Positions 56,555 through 64,000 of a DNA stretch of 64,000 nucleotides are shown in pieces (within the stretch, counting starts at the first letter, position 1; the number at the start of each line of letters is the position of its first letter). A model generated the notes under the pieces. The model did no database searches, had not been told where the DNA came from, and worked only from the letters and a program-made list of their open reading frames with translations. The translations under genes and the position numbers were made by a program. Location of the stretch: the NCBI RefSeq assembly GCF_031157275.1, contig NZ_JAVIFW010000001.1:62001-126000 (forward strand), written 5' to 3'. This DNA is from Streptomyces sp. LHD-70. GTDB taxonomy: Bacteria; Actinomycetota; Actinomycetes; Streptomycetales; Streptomycetaceae.

Positions 56555-58477
56555 ATGCCTGCCGAGTCCGTCTTCCCCCAGCTCGAGGCGCTGCTCCCGC
56601 ACGTGCAGAAGCCCATTCAGTACGTCGGTGGCGAGCTGAATTCCACCGTCAAGCCGTGGGACGAGTGCGACGTCCGCTGGGCGCTGATGTACCCGGACGC
56701 GTACGAGGTCGGTCTGCCCAACCAGGGCGTCATGATCCTGTACGAGGTACTGAACGAGCGCGAGGGCGTCCTCGCCGAGCGCACGTACAGCGTGTGGCCG
56801 GACCTGGAAGAGCTGATGCGCGAGCACAAGGTGCCGCAGTTCACGGTCGACAGCCACCGCCCGGTGAAGGCGTTCGACGTCTTCGGGCTGAGCTTCTCCA
56901 CCGAGCTCGGCTACACCAACATGCTCGCGGCCCTGGAGCTCGCGGACATCCCGCTGGAGTCCAAGGACCGCACGCTCGACGACCCGATCGTGCTCGCGGG
57001 CGGCCACGCGGCGTTCAACCCGGAGCCGATCGCCGACTTCATCGACGCCGCGATCATCGGTGACGGCGAGCAGGCCGTGCTCGACATGACGGAGATCATC
57101 CGCGCCTGGAAGGCCGAGGGCCGGCCGGGCGGCCGCGAGGAAGTTCTGTTCCGCCTCGCGAAGACCGGCAACGTCTACATCCCGCGGTTCTACGACGTGG
57201 AGTACCTGCCGGACGGCCGCATCGGCCGCGTCGTACCCAACAAGTCGGGCGTCCCGTGGCGGGTGTCCAAGCACACGGTCATGGACCTCGACGAGTGGCC
57301 GTACCCGAAGCAGCCGCTCGTCCCGCTCGCGGAGACCGTCCACGAGCGGATGTCGGTAGAGATCTTCCGAGGCTGCACGCGCGGCTGCCGTTTCTGCCAG
57401 GCGGGCATGATCACGCGCCCGGTGCGTGAGCGGTCGATCACCGGCATCGGCGAGATGGTCGACAAGGGCCTCAAGGCGACCGGCTTCGAGGAGGTCGGCC
57501 TGCTGTCCCTCTCCTCCGCGGACCACTCGGAGATCGGCGACATCGCGAAGGGCCTCGCGGACCGGTACGAAGAGGACAAGATCGGCCTCTCGCTCCCGTC
57601 CACCCGCGTCGACGCCTTCAACGTCGACCTGGCCAACGAGCTGACCCGCAACGGCCGGCGCTCGGGCCTGACCTTCGCGCCCGAGGGCGGCTCCGAGCGC
57701 ATGCGCAAGGTCATCAACAAGATGGTCTCGGAAGAGGACCTGATCCGGACGGTCGCCACCGCGTACGGCAACGGCTGGCGCCAGGTGAAGCTGTACTTCA
57801 TGTGCGGCCTGCCCACGGAGACGGACGACGACGTCCTGCAGATCGCCGACATGGCAACTTCCGTGATCGCCAAGGGCCGTGAGGTCTCCGGCAAGGGCGA
57901 CATCCGCGCGACGGTCTCCATCGGCGGTTTCGTGCCCAAGCCGCACACACCGTTCCAGTGGGCCCCGCAGCTGTCGGCGGAGGACACGGACGCGCGTCTC
58001 GAAAAGCTCAGGGACAAGATCCGCGGAGACAAGAAGTACGGCCGCTCCATCGGCTTCCGCTACCACGACGGCAAGCCCGGCATCGTGGAAGGCCTGTTGT
58101 CGCGGGGCGACCGCCGCATCGGCTCGGTCATCCGCGCGGTCTACGAGGACGGCGGCCGCTTCGACGGCTGGCGCGAGCACTTCTCGTACGACCGCTGGAT
58201 GGCCTGCGCCGAGAAGACGCTCCCGGCGTACGGCGTGGACGTCGACTGGTACACGACCCGCGAGCGCACCTACGAAGAGGTCCTGCCCTGGGACCACCTG
58301 GACTCCGGCCTCGACAAGGACTGGCTCTGGGAGGACTGGCAGGACGCCCTCGACGAGACCGAGGTCGAGGACTGCCGCTGGACACCGTGCTTCGACTGCG
58401 GCGTCTGCCCCCAGATGGACACCCAGATCCAGGTCGGCCCCACGGGGAAGAAGCTGCTCCCGCTCACGGTGAAGTGA
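56555..58477 (+). CDS. TIGR03960-family radical SAM protein with B12-binding-like domain
   Basis: A 640-residue radical SAM enzyme. The N-terminal domain resembles the cobalamin-binding Rossmann domain (VRWALMYPDAYEVGLPNQGV; IVLAGGHAAFNPEPIADFID). The [4Fe-4S] cluster motif is CTRGCRFCQAG (CxxxCxxC, about 272-279), followed by SSADHSEIGDI, SLPSTRVDAFNVDL, LTFAPEGGSERMRKVINK and LYFMCGLPTETDDDV. The C-terminus has two cysteine pairs (CRWTPCFDCGVCPQ) that may bind another cluster or metal. The reaction is unknown. Its usual partner, the TIGR03936 protein, lies 1.7 kb downstream, with the Trp-rich protein and a decayed gene inserted between. The start ATG was chosen at the family N-terminus; GAAGG lies eight bases upstream. 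Confidence 0.9.
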   Translation: MPAESVFPQLEALLPHVQKPIQYVGGELNSTVKPWDECDVRWALMYPDAYEVGLPNQGVMILYEVLNEREGVLAERTYSVWPDLEELMREHKVPQFTVDSHRPVKAFDVFGLSFSTELGYTNMLAALELADIPLESKDRTLDDPIVLAGGHAAFNPEPIADFIDAAIIGDGEQAVLDMTEIIRAWKAEGRPGGREEVLFRLAKTGNVYIPRFYDVEYLPDGRIGRVVPNKSGVPWRVSKHTVMDLDEWPYPKQPLVPLAETVHERMSVEIFRGCTRGCRFCQAGMITRPVRERSITGIGEMVDKGLKATGFEEVGLLSLSSADHSEIGDIAKGLADRYEEDKIGLSLPSTRVDAFNVDLANELTRNGRRSGLTFAPEGGSERMRKVINKMVSEEDLIRTVATAYGNGWRQVKLYFMCGLPTETDDDVLQIADMATSVIAKGREVSGKGDIRATVSIGGFVPKPHTPFQWAPQLSAEDTDARLEKLRDKIRGDKKYGRSIGFRYHDGKPGIVEGLLSRGDRRIGSVIRAVYEDGGRFDGWREHFSYDRWMACAEKTLPAYGVDVDWYTTRERTYEEVLPWDHLDSGLDKDWLWEDWQDALDETEVEDCRWTPCFDCGVCPQMDTQIQVGPTGKKLLPLTVK

Positions 58478-58503
58478 CATACCGTTGCCGCGGCGACCGT
58501 CAT

Positions 58504-58530
58504 GCTCCCCGCCGACGCGGGGATGTTCCG
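58504..58530 (+). other. Solo CRISPR-repeat-like sequence (type I-E style), no array
   Basis: GCTCCCCGCCGACGCGGGGA then TGTTCCG. The CCCCGC-N4-GCGGGG stem followed by ATG-T-TCC is the form of type I-E direct repeats known from Streptomyces. No second repeat follows at about 61-bp spacing on either side, and no cas gene is present. It may be a relic of an array or chance similarity. Confidence 0.45.
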
Positions 58531-58563
58531 CTGCTCCGGCTCACGGTCGTCAAGTAGCCCGTC

Positions 58564-58591
58564 CCGCCGGGGCGTTCCGACGCCCCGGCGG
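58564..58591 (+). terminator. Hairpin terminator after the radical-SAM gene
   Basis: A 12-bp perfect stem, CCGCCGGGGCGT / ACGCCCCGGCGG, with tetraloop TCCG, between the radical-SAM gene and the acetyltransferase pseudogene. Confidence 0.75.
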
Positions 58592-58603
58592 CACAATGGC
58601 GCG

Positions 58604-58962
58604 ATGCCTCAGCTCATCGCTCCCGACGTTCGCTTCCACGCCTCGTTCCTGGAGGCGATGCACGAGTTCGCCGCCGAGGCGTTCCTCGGCCGGACACTCG
58701 CTCGGGAACCTGCCGAACACGCCCGGACCTGGCACGACCCGGCCGGCTTCGCCCGCTACGTCGGCACCGTCCTGGCCGACGACTCCGCCGACACCCACAC
58801 GCGACCGGGATGCTGCGGGCCGTCCTGCCCCACGCCTTCGATCTCGGGATCGACCCCGTGCTCGTCACCTGCGACACCGTCAACACCGGCTCCCGCAAGG
58901 TGATCGAGGCCGTCGGGGGTGTGCTGGAGGGGGAGCGGGGCGGGAAGTTGCGGTTCTGGGTG
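58604..58962 (+). pseudogene. Decayed GNAT acetyltransferase (internal deletion plus frameshift)
   Basis: The first 65 or so codons from the ATG at 58604 (PQLIAPDVRFHASFLEAMHE ... ADDSADT) are a good acetyltransferase N-terminus. The frame then runs into Ser/Pro/Thr-rich noise. The C-terminal third resumes in another frame at about 58810: MLRAVLPHAFDLGIDPVLVT, then NTGSRKVIEAVGGVLEGERG and KLRFWV, which is the end of the same family. About 60 residues in the middle, including the acetyl-CoA loop, are gone. The product cannot be functional. It lies next to a solo CRISPR-like repeat. Confidence 0.8.
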
Positions 58963-59006
58963 GCCGGTGGTGGATCCAAATCGGGTGGTGGTGCGTCGTC
59001 GATGGC

Positions 59007-60173
59007 ATGGAAGAACCGGAGAAGCGCCCCGTGATCCCCGCCCCGCCGTCGGCCCCCGCGTCGTCCGAGGGGTGTCTGGTCACGGCGATCCGGCTGCCGG
59101 TGCGGATCGTGGTGCTCGTGCTGGTCGTGCCGGTGCGGATGGTCTGGGACGCGCTGGTCGTCTGCGGGCGGTTCCTCGACCGCGCCCTGTTGCGTCCCCT
59201 CGGCCGTGCGCTCGCCTGGCTCGGGCGGGCGCTGTTCGTCGTGCCGTGGGTGTGGGCGTACCGGAATCTCCTCACCCCCTTCGGCCACGGCCTTGTGTGG
59301 ACGCTGCGCACCCTGGTCGCACGGCCCGCGCAGTGGCTGTGCGCGCACGTGCTCACGCCGCTCGGTCAACTCCTCGTCGTCGTCACCAAGTTCATCGGCG
59401 ACGTGCTCGGCTGGACCCTGCTCGCGGTGTGCGTGTGGCCGTGGGTGGGGCTGTGGCGGTACGTGCTCGTACCGGTCGGGCGCGGGCTCGCCTGGCTGGG
59501 GCGGGTGCTGTGCGTGGTGCCCGCGGTGTGGCTGTACCGGCGGCTGCTCACTCCGCTCGGGCACGGCGTCGCCTGGGTCGTACGCGGGATCGGCGCCGGC
59601 ATCGCCTGGACCCTGCGGGCGCTCGGCACGGCGCTCGCGTTCCTGTGGCGGTGGGGTGTCGTCGTGCCGGTCGGGTTCGTATGGCGGTGGGTCGTCGTCG
59701 TACCCGTCGTGTTCGTGTGGCGGTGGCTGATCGTCGTGCCCGTCCGCTTCCTGTGGACCTGGCTCGTCGTCGTGCCCGCGGGGTTTCTGTGGCGGCGGGT
59801 GCTCGTGCCCGTCGGGCTGGAGGTCGGGGCCGCGTTCGGGCACGCGTGGCGGATCGCCGGGTACGTGTCGCGTGCCGTCGGCCGCTTCCTCGGCGGACTC
59901 CTGCGGTGGACGTACCGGCACGTCCTCACGCCCGTCGGACACCTGCTGCGCGACGGCCTGTGGCGGCCCGTCGCGCGTACCGTGCGACAGGCGGTCGGCG
60001 CCGCCCGCAGCACCGCCCGCCAGGTACGGGCCGACCTCCGCCGAGCCCTGTTCGGAGCGCCGCGCCCCGCCCCCGAGGCAGTCGTGCCCGCGCCCCACGG
60101 GGAACCGACCGAGCGCGAGCCACGTACTCTAGGTAGCAGTACGACCGCATACACGAAGCTCACGAAGGACTGA
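59007..60173 (+). CDS. Trp-rich membrane protein built of 12-residue repeats
   Basis: A 388-residue protein of unknown function. It is almost wholly hydrophobic-plus-Arg/Trp. Two 40-residue units (about 60-100 and 155-195) share GRxLAWLGRxLxVVPxVWxY and RxLLTPxGHGxxW. At residues about 212-271 come five tandem 12-mers of the form FVWRWVVVVPVG, each with FxW(R/T)W then a Val run and Pro. The regular spacing would align Trp and Arg on set faces of membrane helices or re-entrant hairpins. The last 60 residues are basic and disordered. The start ATG (MEEPEKRP) is uncertain because no good ribosome site is seen. It lies between the TIGR03960 and TIGR03936 genes, overlapping the tail frame of the acetyltransferase pseudogene. 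It should not be assigned a function. Confidence 0.8.
   Translation: MEEPEKRPVIPAPPSAPASSEGCLVTAIRLPVRIVVLVLVVPVRMVWDALVVCGRFLDRALLRPLGRALAWLGRALFVVPWVWAYRNLLTPFGHGLVWTLRTLVARPAQWLCAHVLTPLGQLLVVVTKFIGDVLGWTLLAVCVWPWVGLWRYVLVPVGRGLAWLGRVLCVVPAVWLYRRLLTPLGHGVAWVVRGIGAGIAWTLRALGTALAFLWRWGVVVPVGFVWRWVVVVPVVFVWRWLIVVPVRFLWTWLVVVPAGFLWRRVLVPVGLEVGAAFGHAWRIAGYVSRAVGRFLGGLLRWTYRHVLTPVGHLLRDGLWRPVARTVRQAVGAARSTARQVRADLRRALFGAPRPAPEAVVPAPHGEPTEREPRTLGSSTTAYTKLTKD
59640..59819 (+). repeat. Five in-frame 36-bp repeats encoding Trp-rich 12-mers
   Basis: Units start at 59640, 59676, 59712, 59748 and 59784. Each encodes F-[LV]-W-[RT]-[WR]-x-V-V-V-P-V-x or a close variant. The DNA of units 1-4 is clearly alike (TTCGTGTGGCGGTGG type); unit 5 is diverged. 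Confidence 0.85.
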
Positions 60174-60221
60174 ACGACACTGGGCAAGCGACAGCCCGAA
60201 GGCCCGCCGCCCGCACCGGCG

Positions 60222-61013
60222 GTGCAGCGCATCCGACTGCGCTACACCAAGCGCGGCCGCCTCCGGTTCACCAGCCACCGCGACTTCCAGCGCGCGTTCG
60301 AGCGCGCCCTGCGTCGCGCCGAGGTCCCCATGGCCTACTCGGCGGGCTTCACCCCGCACCCCAAGGTGTCGTACGCCAACGCCGCACCCACCGGCACCGG
60401 CAGCGAAGCCGAGTACCTGGAGATCGCCCTCACCGAGCACCGCGACCCCGCGAAGCTCAAGGACCTGCTCGACGAGTCGCTGCCCGACGGGCTCGACGTC
60501 ACCGACGTGGTCGAGGCCCGCACCTCCGGCCTCGCCGACCGGCTGCAGGCCTCCGTGTGGGAGCTCAGGCTCGACGGCGTGCCCGTCGAGGACGCCGAGC
60601 GCGCCGCCGAGGCCTTCCTCGCCGCCGAGTCGGTCGAGGTGCAGCGGCGTACGAAGAACGGCATGCGCAGCTTCGACGCGCGTGCCGCCGTAGCGGAGCT
60701 ACAGGCCTCCCGTCCATCAGCTGATAGGCCGGTGGACAACCCCTGTGCGATACTGCGGCTGGTTGTTCGGCACGTGACGCCTGCCGTTCGACCCGACGAC
60801 GTCCTGTCCGGTCTCCGAGCTGTGGCCGACCTGGCGCCGCCGGTCCCCGTCGCGGTGACCAGGCTGGCGCAGGGGCCATTCGATGAAGAGACCGGCACGG
60901 TGACCGACCCGCTCGCGCCCGACCGCGAGGCAGTCCCGGCCGCCCCGGCCGATCGCTCAGGGGCCGCCGGATCGCCCGCCGCGGCAGCGCAGGTGCCGGA
61001 AGGCTCCGCGTAG
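60222..61013 (+). CDS. TIGR03936-family protein, partner of the radical-SAM enzyme
   Basis: A 263-residue (from this GTG) cytoplasmic protein of the TIGR03936/DUF2344 family, usually encoded beside or fused to a TIGR03960 radical-SAM protein and just ahead of RNase E/G. Family motifs are RLRYTKRGRLRFTSHRDFQR (about 4-23), RAEVPMAYSAGFTPHPKVSY and GTGSEAEYLEIAL. The C-terminal 50 residues are disordered Pro/Ala. An in-frame CTG at 60180 (LGKRQPEGPPPAP) follows AAGGA by ten bases, just after the upstream stop. It would add 14 residues matching homologue N-termini as I recall them, so the real start may be that CTG. A role in RNA or tRNA modification is a guess from context. Confidence 0.85.
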   Translation: MQRIRLRYTKRGRLRFTSHRDFQRAFERALRRAEVPMAYSAGFTPHPKVSYANAAPTGTGSEAEYLEIALTEHRDPAKLKDLLDESLPDGLDVTDVVEARTSGLADRLQASVWELRLDGVPVEDAERAAEAFLAAESVEVQRRTKNGMRSFDARAAVAELQASRPSADRPVDNPCAILRLVVRHVTPAVRPDDVLSGLRAVADLAPPVPVAVTRLAQGPFDEETGTVTDPLAPDREAVPAAPADRSGAAGSPAAAAQVPEGSA

Positions 61014-61252
61014 GGACGTCCGTCGTAGCGCAGCCCTCGTACTCGGGAGCCACCTGGGTCGGGCCGCGCGCCACCGACCAAGACTTTCGCCAGGCCGTAC
61101 GTACATCGCGTACGGAACCGGCGAGACAGACAAAGAGAGCTCCCGTGCGGCGCCCGCGCCTACCGGACGGCGGCCCCGCGCATCGCGCGCCGGCCGCGGA
61201 CGTCACCGGTGCAAGGCGCGGCGCCCGGGAGCCTGACGGGAGAACCGCCCGC

Positions 61253-64000
61253 ATGCTTGAGCCGAACGAATCCGGTGTGACCGGAGAGGCCGAAGAGACC
61301 AATAACGCTCCTGGCGACAAGCTGCCGCCGCGCCGTCGGCGCCGCGCCGCTTCCCGCCCGGCCGGACCGCCCACGGCTGCCGCCGAGACGACCCCGGTCG
61401 TGGCTGTGACCGCGTCCGCCGTGGACCCCGCGGACCCTGAGGACGGCGCCGAGGAGACCGAAGAGGTCGAGGCCGCTGCCGCCCAGCCCGAGCCGGCCGA
61501 GAGCGCCGCCCCGCCGCGCGCCCGCCGCCGTGCCACCCGCCGCGCCTCCGCGCCCGCAGGTGCGCCGAAGGGCGCCGAGAGCGCCCCGGCCGCTGCGGAG
61601 CCGGTCGCCGCCGAGGCCCCGGCCGCCGCCGAGACGCCCGCCGCTGAAGCGCCCGCCGAGGACGCCGCCGTCGAGGAGGCCCCGCGCCGCACCCGGCGCC
61701 GCGCCACCCGCAAGGCGACCGCGCCGGCCGGTGCCCCCCACCCCCAGACCACTGACGAGGGCGAGACGGCCGTCGCCGCGGAGCCCGCGCAGGCCGCTGA
61801 GCCCGTCGAGGCCGCTGTCGTCGAGGCCCCGGCCGAGGCGCCCGCCCAGGACGAGGCCGCCGAGGCCGCGCCCCGCCGTACCCGTCGCCGTGCCACCCGC
61901 AAGGTGAGCGCGCCCGCCGCCGAGGCCGAGACCGCCGCCGCTGCCGACGTGCCGGTCGAGGCCGCGTCCGCCGAGTCGGGCGACTCCGTGGCCGGGCCCG
62001 CCGCCGAGGTGCCCGCCGAGGCAGCCGCCGAAGCGCCGAAGCGTGGCCGTCGCCGTGCCGCCCGTAAGGCGTCGTCGATCTTCTCCGAGCCGCGCGCCGG
62101 TCGCGCCGCCGCCGAGCAGGAGGGCGAGGAGTCCGGCTCGCGCAAGCCGAAGCGGCCCTCGGTCGCCGTGTTCCAGCAGCCGGTGTTCACCGAGCCGATG
62201 TTCCAGACGCCCGAGCGCGCCGCCGCCGCGGCTGCCGCCGAAGCGGCCGAGGAGGTCGTCGAGGCGCCCGCCCCGGTCGAGGAGGAGCCCGCCGCCGGTG
62301 GCCGCCGTCGGCGCCGTCGCCGTGGCGAGCCCGCCGAGGTGACGCCGGCCGCCGAGCCGGTCGAGACGCCCGCCCAGCCCGCCGAGCCCGCCGCGCCCGC
62401 CGCCGAGGAGGAGCCGGCCGAGGCCGAGGAGTCCGCCGAGGGCGACGAGGGCGACGAGCAGGGCGGCCGCCAGGGCCGTCGCCGCCGCCGCGGTGGCCGT
62501 CGCCGTCGCCGCGGCGAGGCCCAGGAGCACGACGACGAGGCCGGAGAGGAAGGCGCCGAGGACGCCGCCGCCGAGCAGGCGGAGCAGGACGCCGAGGACA
62601 CGGCCGAGCAGGCCGAGGAGGACGCCGAGGACGAGCGCGCGGAGCGCGAGTCCGGTGGCTCCTCCAGCAGCCGTCGCCGCCGTCGCCGTCGCCGTCGCGC
62701 CGGTGACTCGGGCACGGACAGCGAGCCGGGCGACGGCGACCCGGAGCGTACGGTCGTCAAGGTCCGCGAGCCGCGGCCCAAGAAGGAGACCGAGCCGTCC
62801 GACGAGGTGCAGTCCATCAAGGGCTCGACCCGTCTGGAGGCCAAGAAGCAGCGCCGCCGCGAGGGTCGCGAGCAGGGCCGCCGCCGTGTGCCGATCATCA
62901 CCGAGGCCGAGTTCCTGGCCCGCCGCGAGGCGGTCAACCGGGAGATGATCGTCCGGCAGTACGGCGACCGCACCCAGATCGGTGTGCTCGAGGACAACAT
63001 CCTCGTCGAGCACTACGTCAACAAGGAGCAGTCGACCTCGTACGTCGGCAACGTCTACTTGGGCAAGGTGCAGAACGTCCTGCCGTCGATGGAGGCCGCC
63101 TTCATCGACATCGGCAAGGGCCGCAACGCCGTGCTCTACGCGGGCGAGGTCAACTTCGAGGCGCTCGGCATGGCCAACGGGCCGCGCCGCATCGAGACCG
63201 CCCTCAAGTCCGGCCAGTCCGTGCTCGTCCAGGTCACCAAGGACCCGATCGGCCACAAGGGCGCCCGCCTGACCAGCCAGGTCTCGCTGCCCGGCCGGTA
63301 CCTGGTGTACGTGCCCGAGGGCTCGATGACCGGCATCAGCCGCAAGCTGCCCGACACCGAGCGGGCGCGCCTGAAGACCATCCTCAAGAAGATCGTCCCC
63401 GAGGACGCGGGCGTCATCGTGCGCACCGCCGCCGAGGGCGCGAGCGAGGACGAGCTGCGCCGTGACGTCGAGCGTCTGCAGGCGCAGTGGGAAGAGATCC
63501 AGAAGAAGTCGAAGCAGGCCTCGACGAGCTCGCCGAGCCTCCTGTACGGCGAGCCGGACATGACCGTCCGCGTCGTCCGCGACATCTTCAACGAGGACTT
63601 CTCGAAGGTCGTCGTCAGCGGTGACGAGGCCTGGGAGACCATCCACGGATACGTCAACCACGTCGCGCCCGACCTCGCGGACCGGCTGCAGAGGTGGACC
63701 TCCGAGGTCGACGTCTTCGCCACGTACCGGATCGACGAGCAGCTCGCCAAGGCGCTCGACCGCAAGGTGTGGCTGCCGTCCGGCGGCTCCCTGGTGATCG
63801 ACAAGACCGAAGCCATGATCGTCGTCGACGTCAACACCGGTAAGTTCACCGGTCAGGGCGGCAACCTCGAAGAGACCGTGACCAGGAACAACCTGGAGGC
63901 GGCCGAGGAGATCGTGCGCCAGCTGCGCCTTCGCGACCTGGGCGGCATCGTCGTCGTCGACTTCATCGACATGGTCCTGGAGTCCAACCGGGACCTGGTG
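61253..64000 (+). CDS. rne: Ribonuclease E/G, 5' part (cut by window edge)
   Basis: The first 916 codons of an RNase E/G-family endoribonuclease for mRNA decay and rRNA processing. Residues about 1-540 are a disordered, Ala/Glu-rich region with Arg-rich blocks (three close copies of APRRTRRRATRK, a variant APKRGRRRAARK, and several poly-Arg clusters), as expected of the Streptomyces enzyme's N-terminal scaffold. The catalytic half begins with MIVRQYGDRTQIGVLEDNIL. The S1 domain follows (YVGNVYLGKVQNVLPSMEAA), then the 5'-sensor region and the DNase I-like fold with catalytic Asp in VIDKTEAMIVVDVNTGKFTG and the second Asp in GGIVVVDFIDM. The ATG at 61253 was chosen; an in-frame GTG at 61145 is possible. 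The 240-bp leader contains a CCGTACG/CGTACGG hairpin (61095-61115). The gene runs off the right edge. Confidence 0.95.
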   Translation, partial: MLEPNESGVTGEAEETNNAPGDKLPPRRRRRAASRPAGPPTAAAETTPVVAVTASAVDPADPEDGAEETEEVEAAAAQPEPAESAAPPRARRRATRRASAPAGAPKGAESAPAAAEPVAAEAPAAAETPAAEAPAEDAAVEEAPRRTRRRATRKATAPAGAPHPQTTDEGETAVAAEPAQAAEPVEAAVVEAPAEAPAQDEAAEAAPRRTRRRATRKVSAPAAEAETAAAADVPVEAASAESGDSVAGPAAEVPAEAAAEAPKRGRRRAARKASSIFSEPRAGRAAAEQEGEESGSRKPKRPSVAVFQQPVFTEPMFQTPERAAAAAAAEAAEEVVEAPAPVEEEPAAGGRRRRRRRGEPAEVTPAAEPVETPAQPAEPAAPAAEEEPAEAEESAEGDEGDEQGGRQGRRRRRGGRRRRRGEAQEHDDEAGEEGAEDAAAEQAEQDAEDTAEQAEEDAEDERAERESGGSSSSRRRRRRRRRAGDSGTDSEPGDGDPERTVVKVREPRPKKETEPSDEVQSIKGSTRLEAKKQRRREGREQGRRRVPIITEAEFLARREAVNREMIVRQYGDRTQIGVLEDNILVEHYVNKEQSTSYVGNVYLGKVQNVLPSMEAAFIDIGKGRNAVLYAGEVNFEALGMANGPRRIETALKSGQSVLVQVTKDPIGHKGARLTSQVSLPGRYLVYVPEGSMTGISRKLPDTERARLKTILKKIVPEDAGVIVRTAAEGASEDELRRDVERLQAQWEEIQKKSKQASTSSPSLLYGEPDMTVRVVRDIFNEDFSKVVVSGDEAWETIHGYVNHVAPDLADRLQRWTSEVDVFATYRIDEQLAKALDRKVWLPSGGSLVIDKTEAMIVVDVNTGKFTGQGGNLEETVTRNNLEAAEEIVRQLRLRDLGGIVVVDFIDMVLESNRDLV

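Noticed and set aside
58400..58620. A true CRISPR array around the repeat-like sequence
   Set aside because: No second repeat at 61-bp spacing on either side and no cas gene; retained only as a solo repeat-like sequence.

Overview
The window is a stretch of Streptomyces chromosome core. The evidence is very high GC with third-position GC bias, frequent GTG starts, twin ATP-dependent ClpP genes (clpP1P2) beside tig and clpX, a full mreBCD–PBP2–RodA cluster, mycothiol-linked redox enzymes, and actinobacterial operator motifs (Nur, ClgR, SigR). I see no secondary-metabolite cluster, intact prophage, insertion sequence or CRISPR array.

Layout. 1–9.1 kb: the start of asd, an ECF sigma factor with a membrane partner, a large secreted subtilase, a Nudix hydrolase, a Tat-exported metallophosphoesterase and a secreted class-C-type serine hydrolase. 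9.1–22 kb: a nuclease-fold hypothetical, pepN divergent from a mycothiol nitroreductase-like gene with a SigR promoter, an iron superoxide dismutase under a perfect Nur box, three related amino-acid permeases, bioY and an FAD oxidase. 22–32 kb: rpiB, an Fpg/Nei glycosylase, an Eis-like acetyltransferase, a SpoIIE-type phosphatase, a CPA2 antiporter, then an unusual three-gene unit (HD protein with a VNTR tail, EccD-like membrane protein, EspI/MinD-like ATPase) and an acyltransferase. 32–39 kb: a sparse 0.8-kb gap, tRNA-Gly and tRNA-Pro, then tig, clpP1, clpP2 and clpX. 39–48 kb: valS, a membrane protein, an orphan histidine kinase, a second MreB-type gene, folC, a DUF4233 protein and ndk. 48–64 kb: mreB, mreC, mreD, mrdA, rodA, a CYTH/CHAD protein, a radical-SAM protein and its TIGR03936 partner flanking a Trp-rich repeat protein, and the 5' part of rne.

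How the genes work together. The clp region is a protein-quality-control unit: Tig folds nascent chains, and ClpX feeds ClpP1P2, whose operon carries a ClgR operator. mreBCD, mrdA and rodA make up the lateral/spore-wall elongation machinery, with rodA translationally coupled to mrdA. The SodF and nitroreductase-like genes sit beside each other but carry separate metal (Nur) and thiol-stress (SigR) signals.

The least ordinary parts are: the isolated EccD/EspI-like pair with no other type VII genes; a complete MreB paralogue 3 kb from mreB; a Trp-rich 12-residue repeat membrane protein; a solo CRISPR-repeat-like sequence next to a decayed acetyltransferase gene; and at least four families of dispersed hairpin or terminal-inverted-repeat elements, two copies of which supply the stop codon of the upstream gene.
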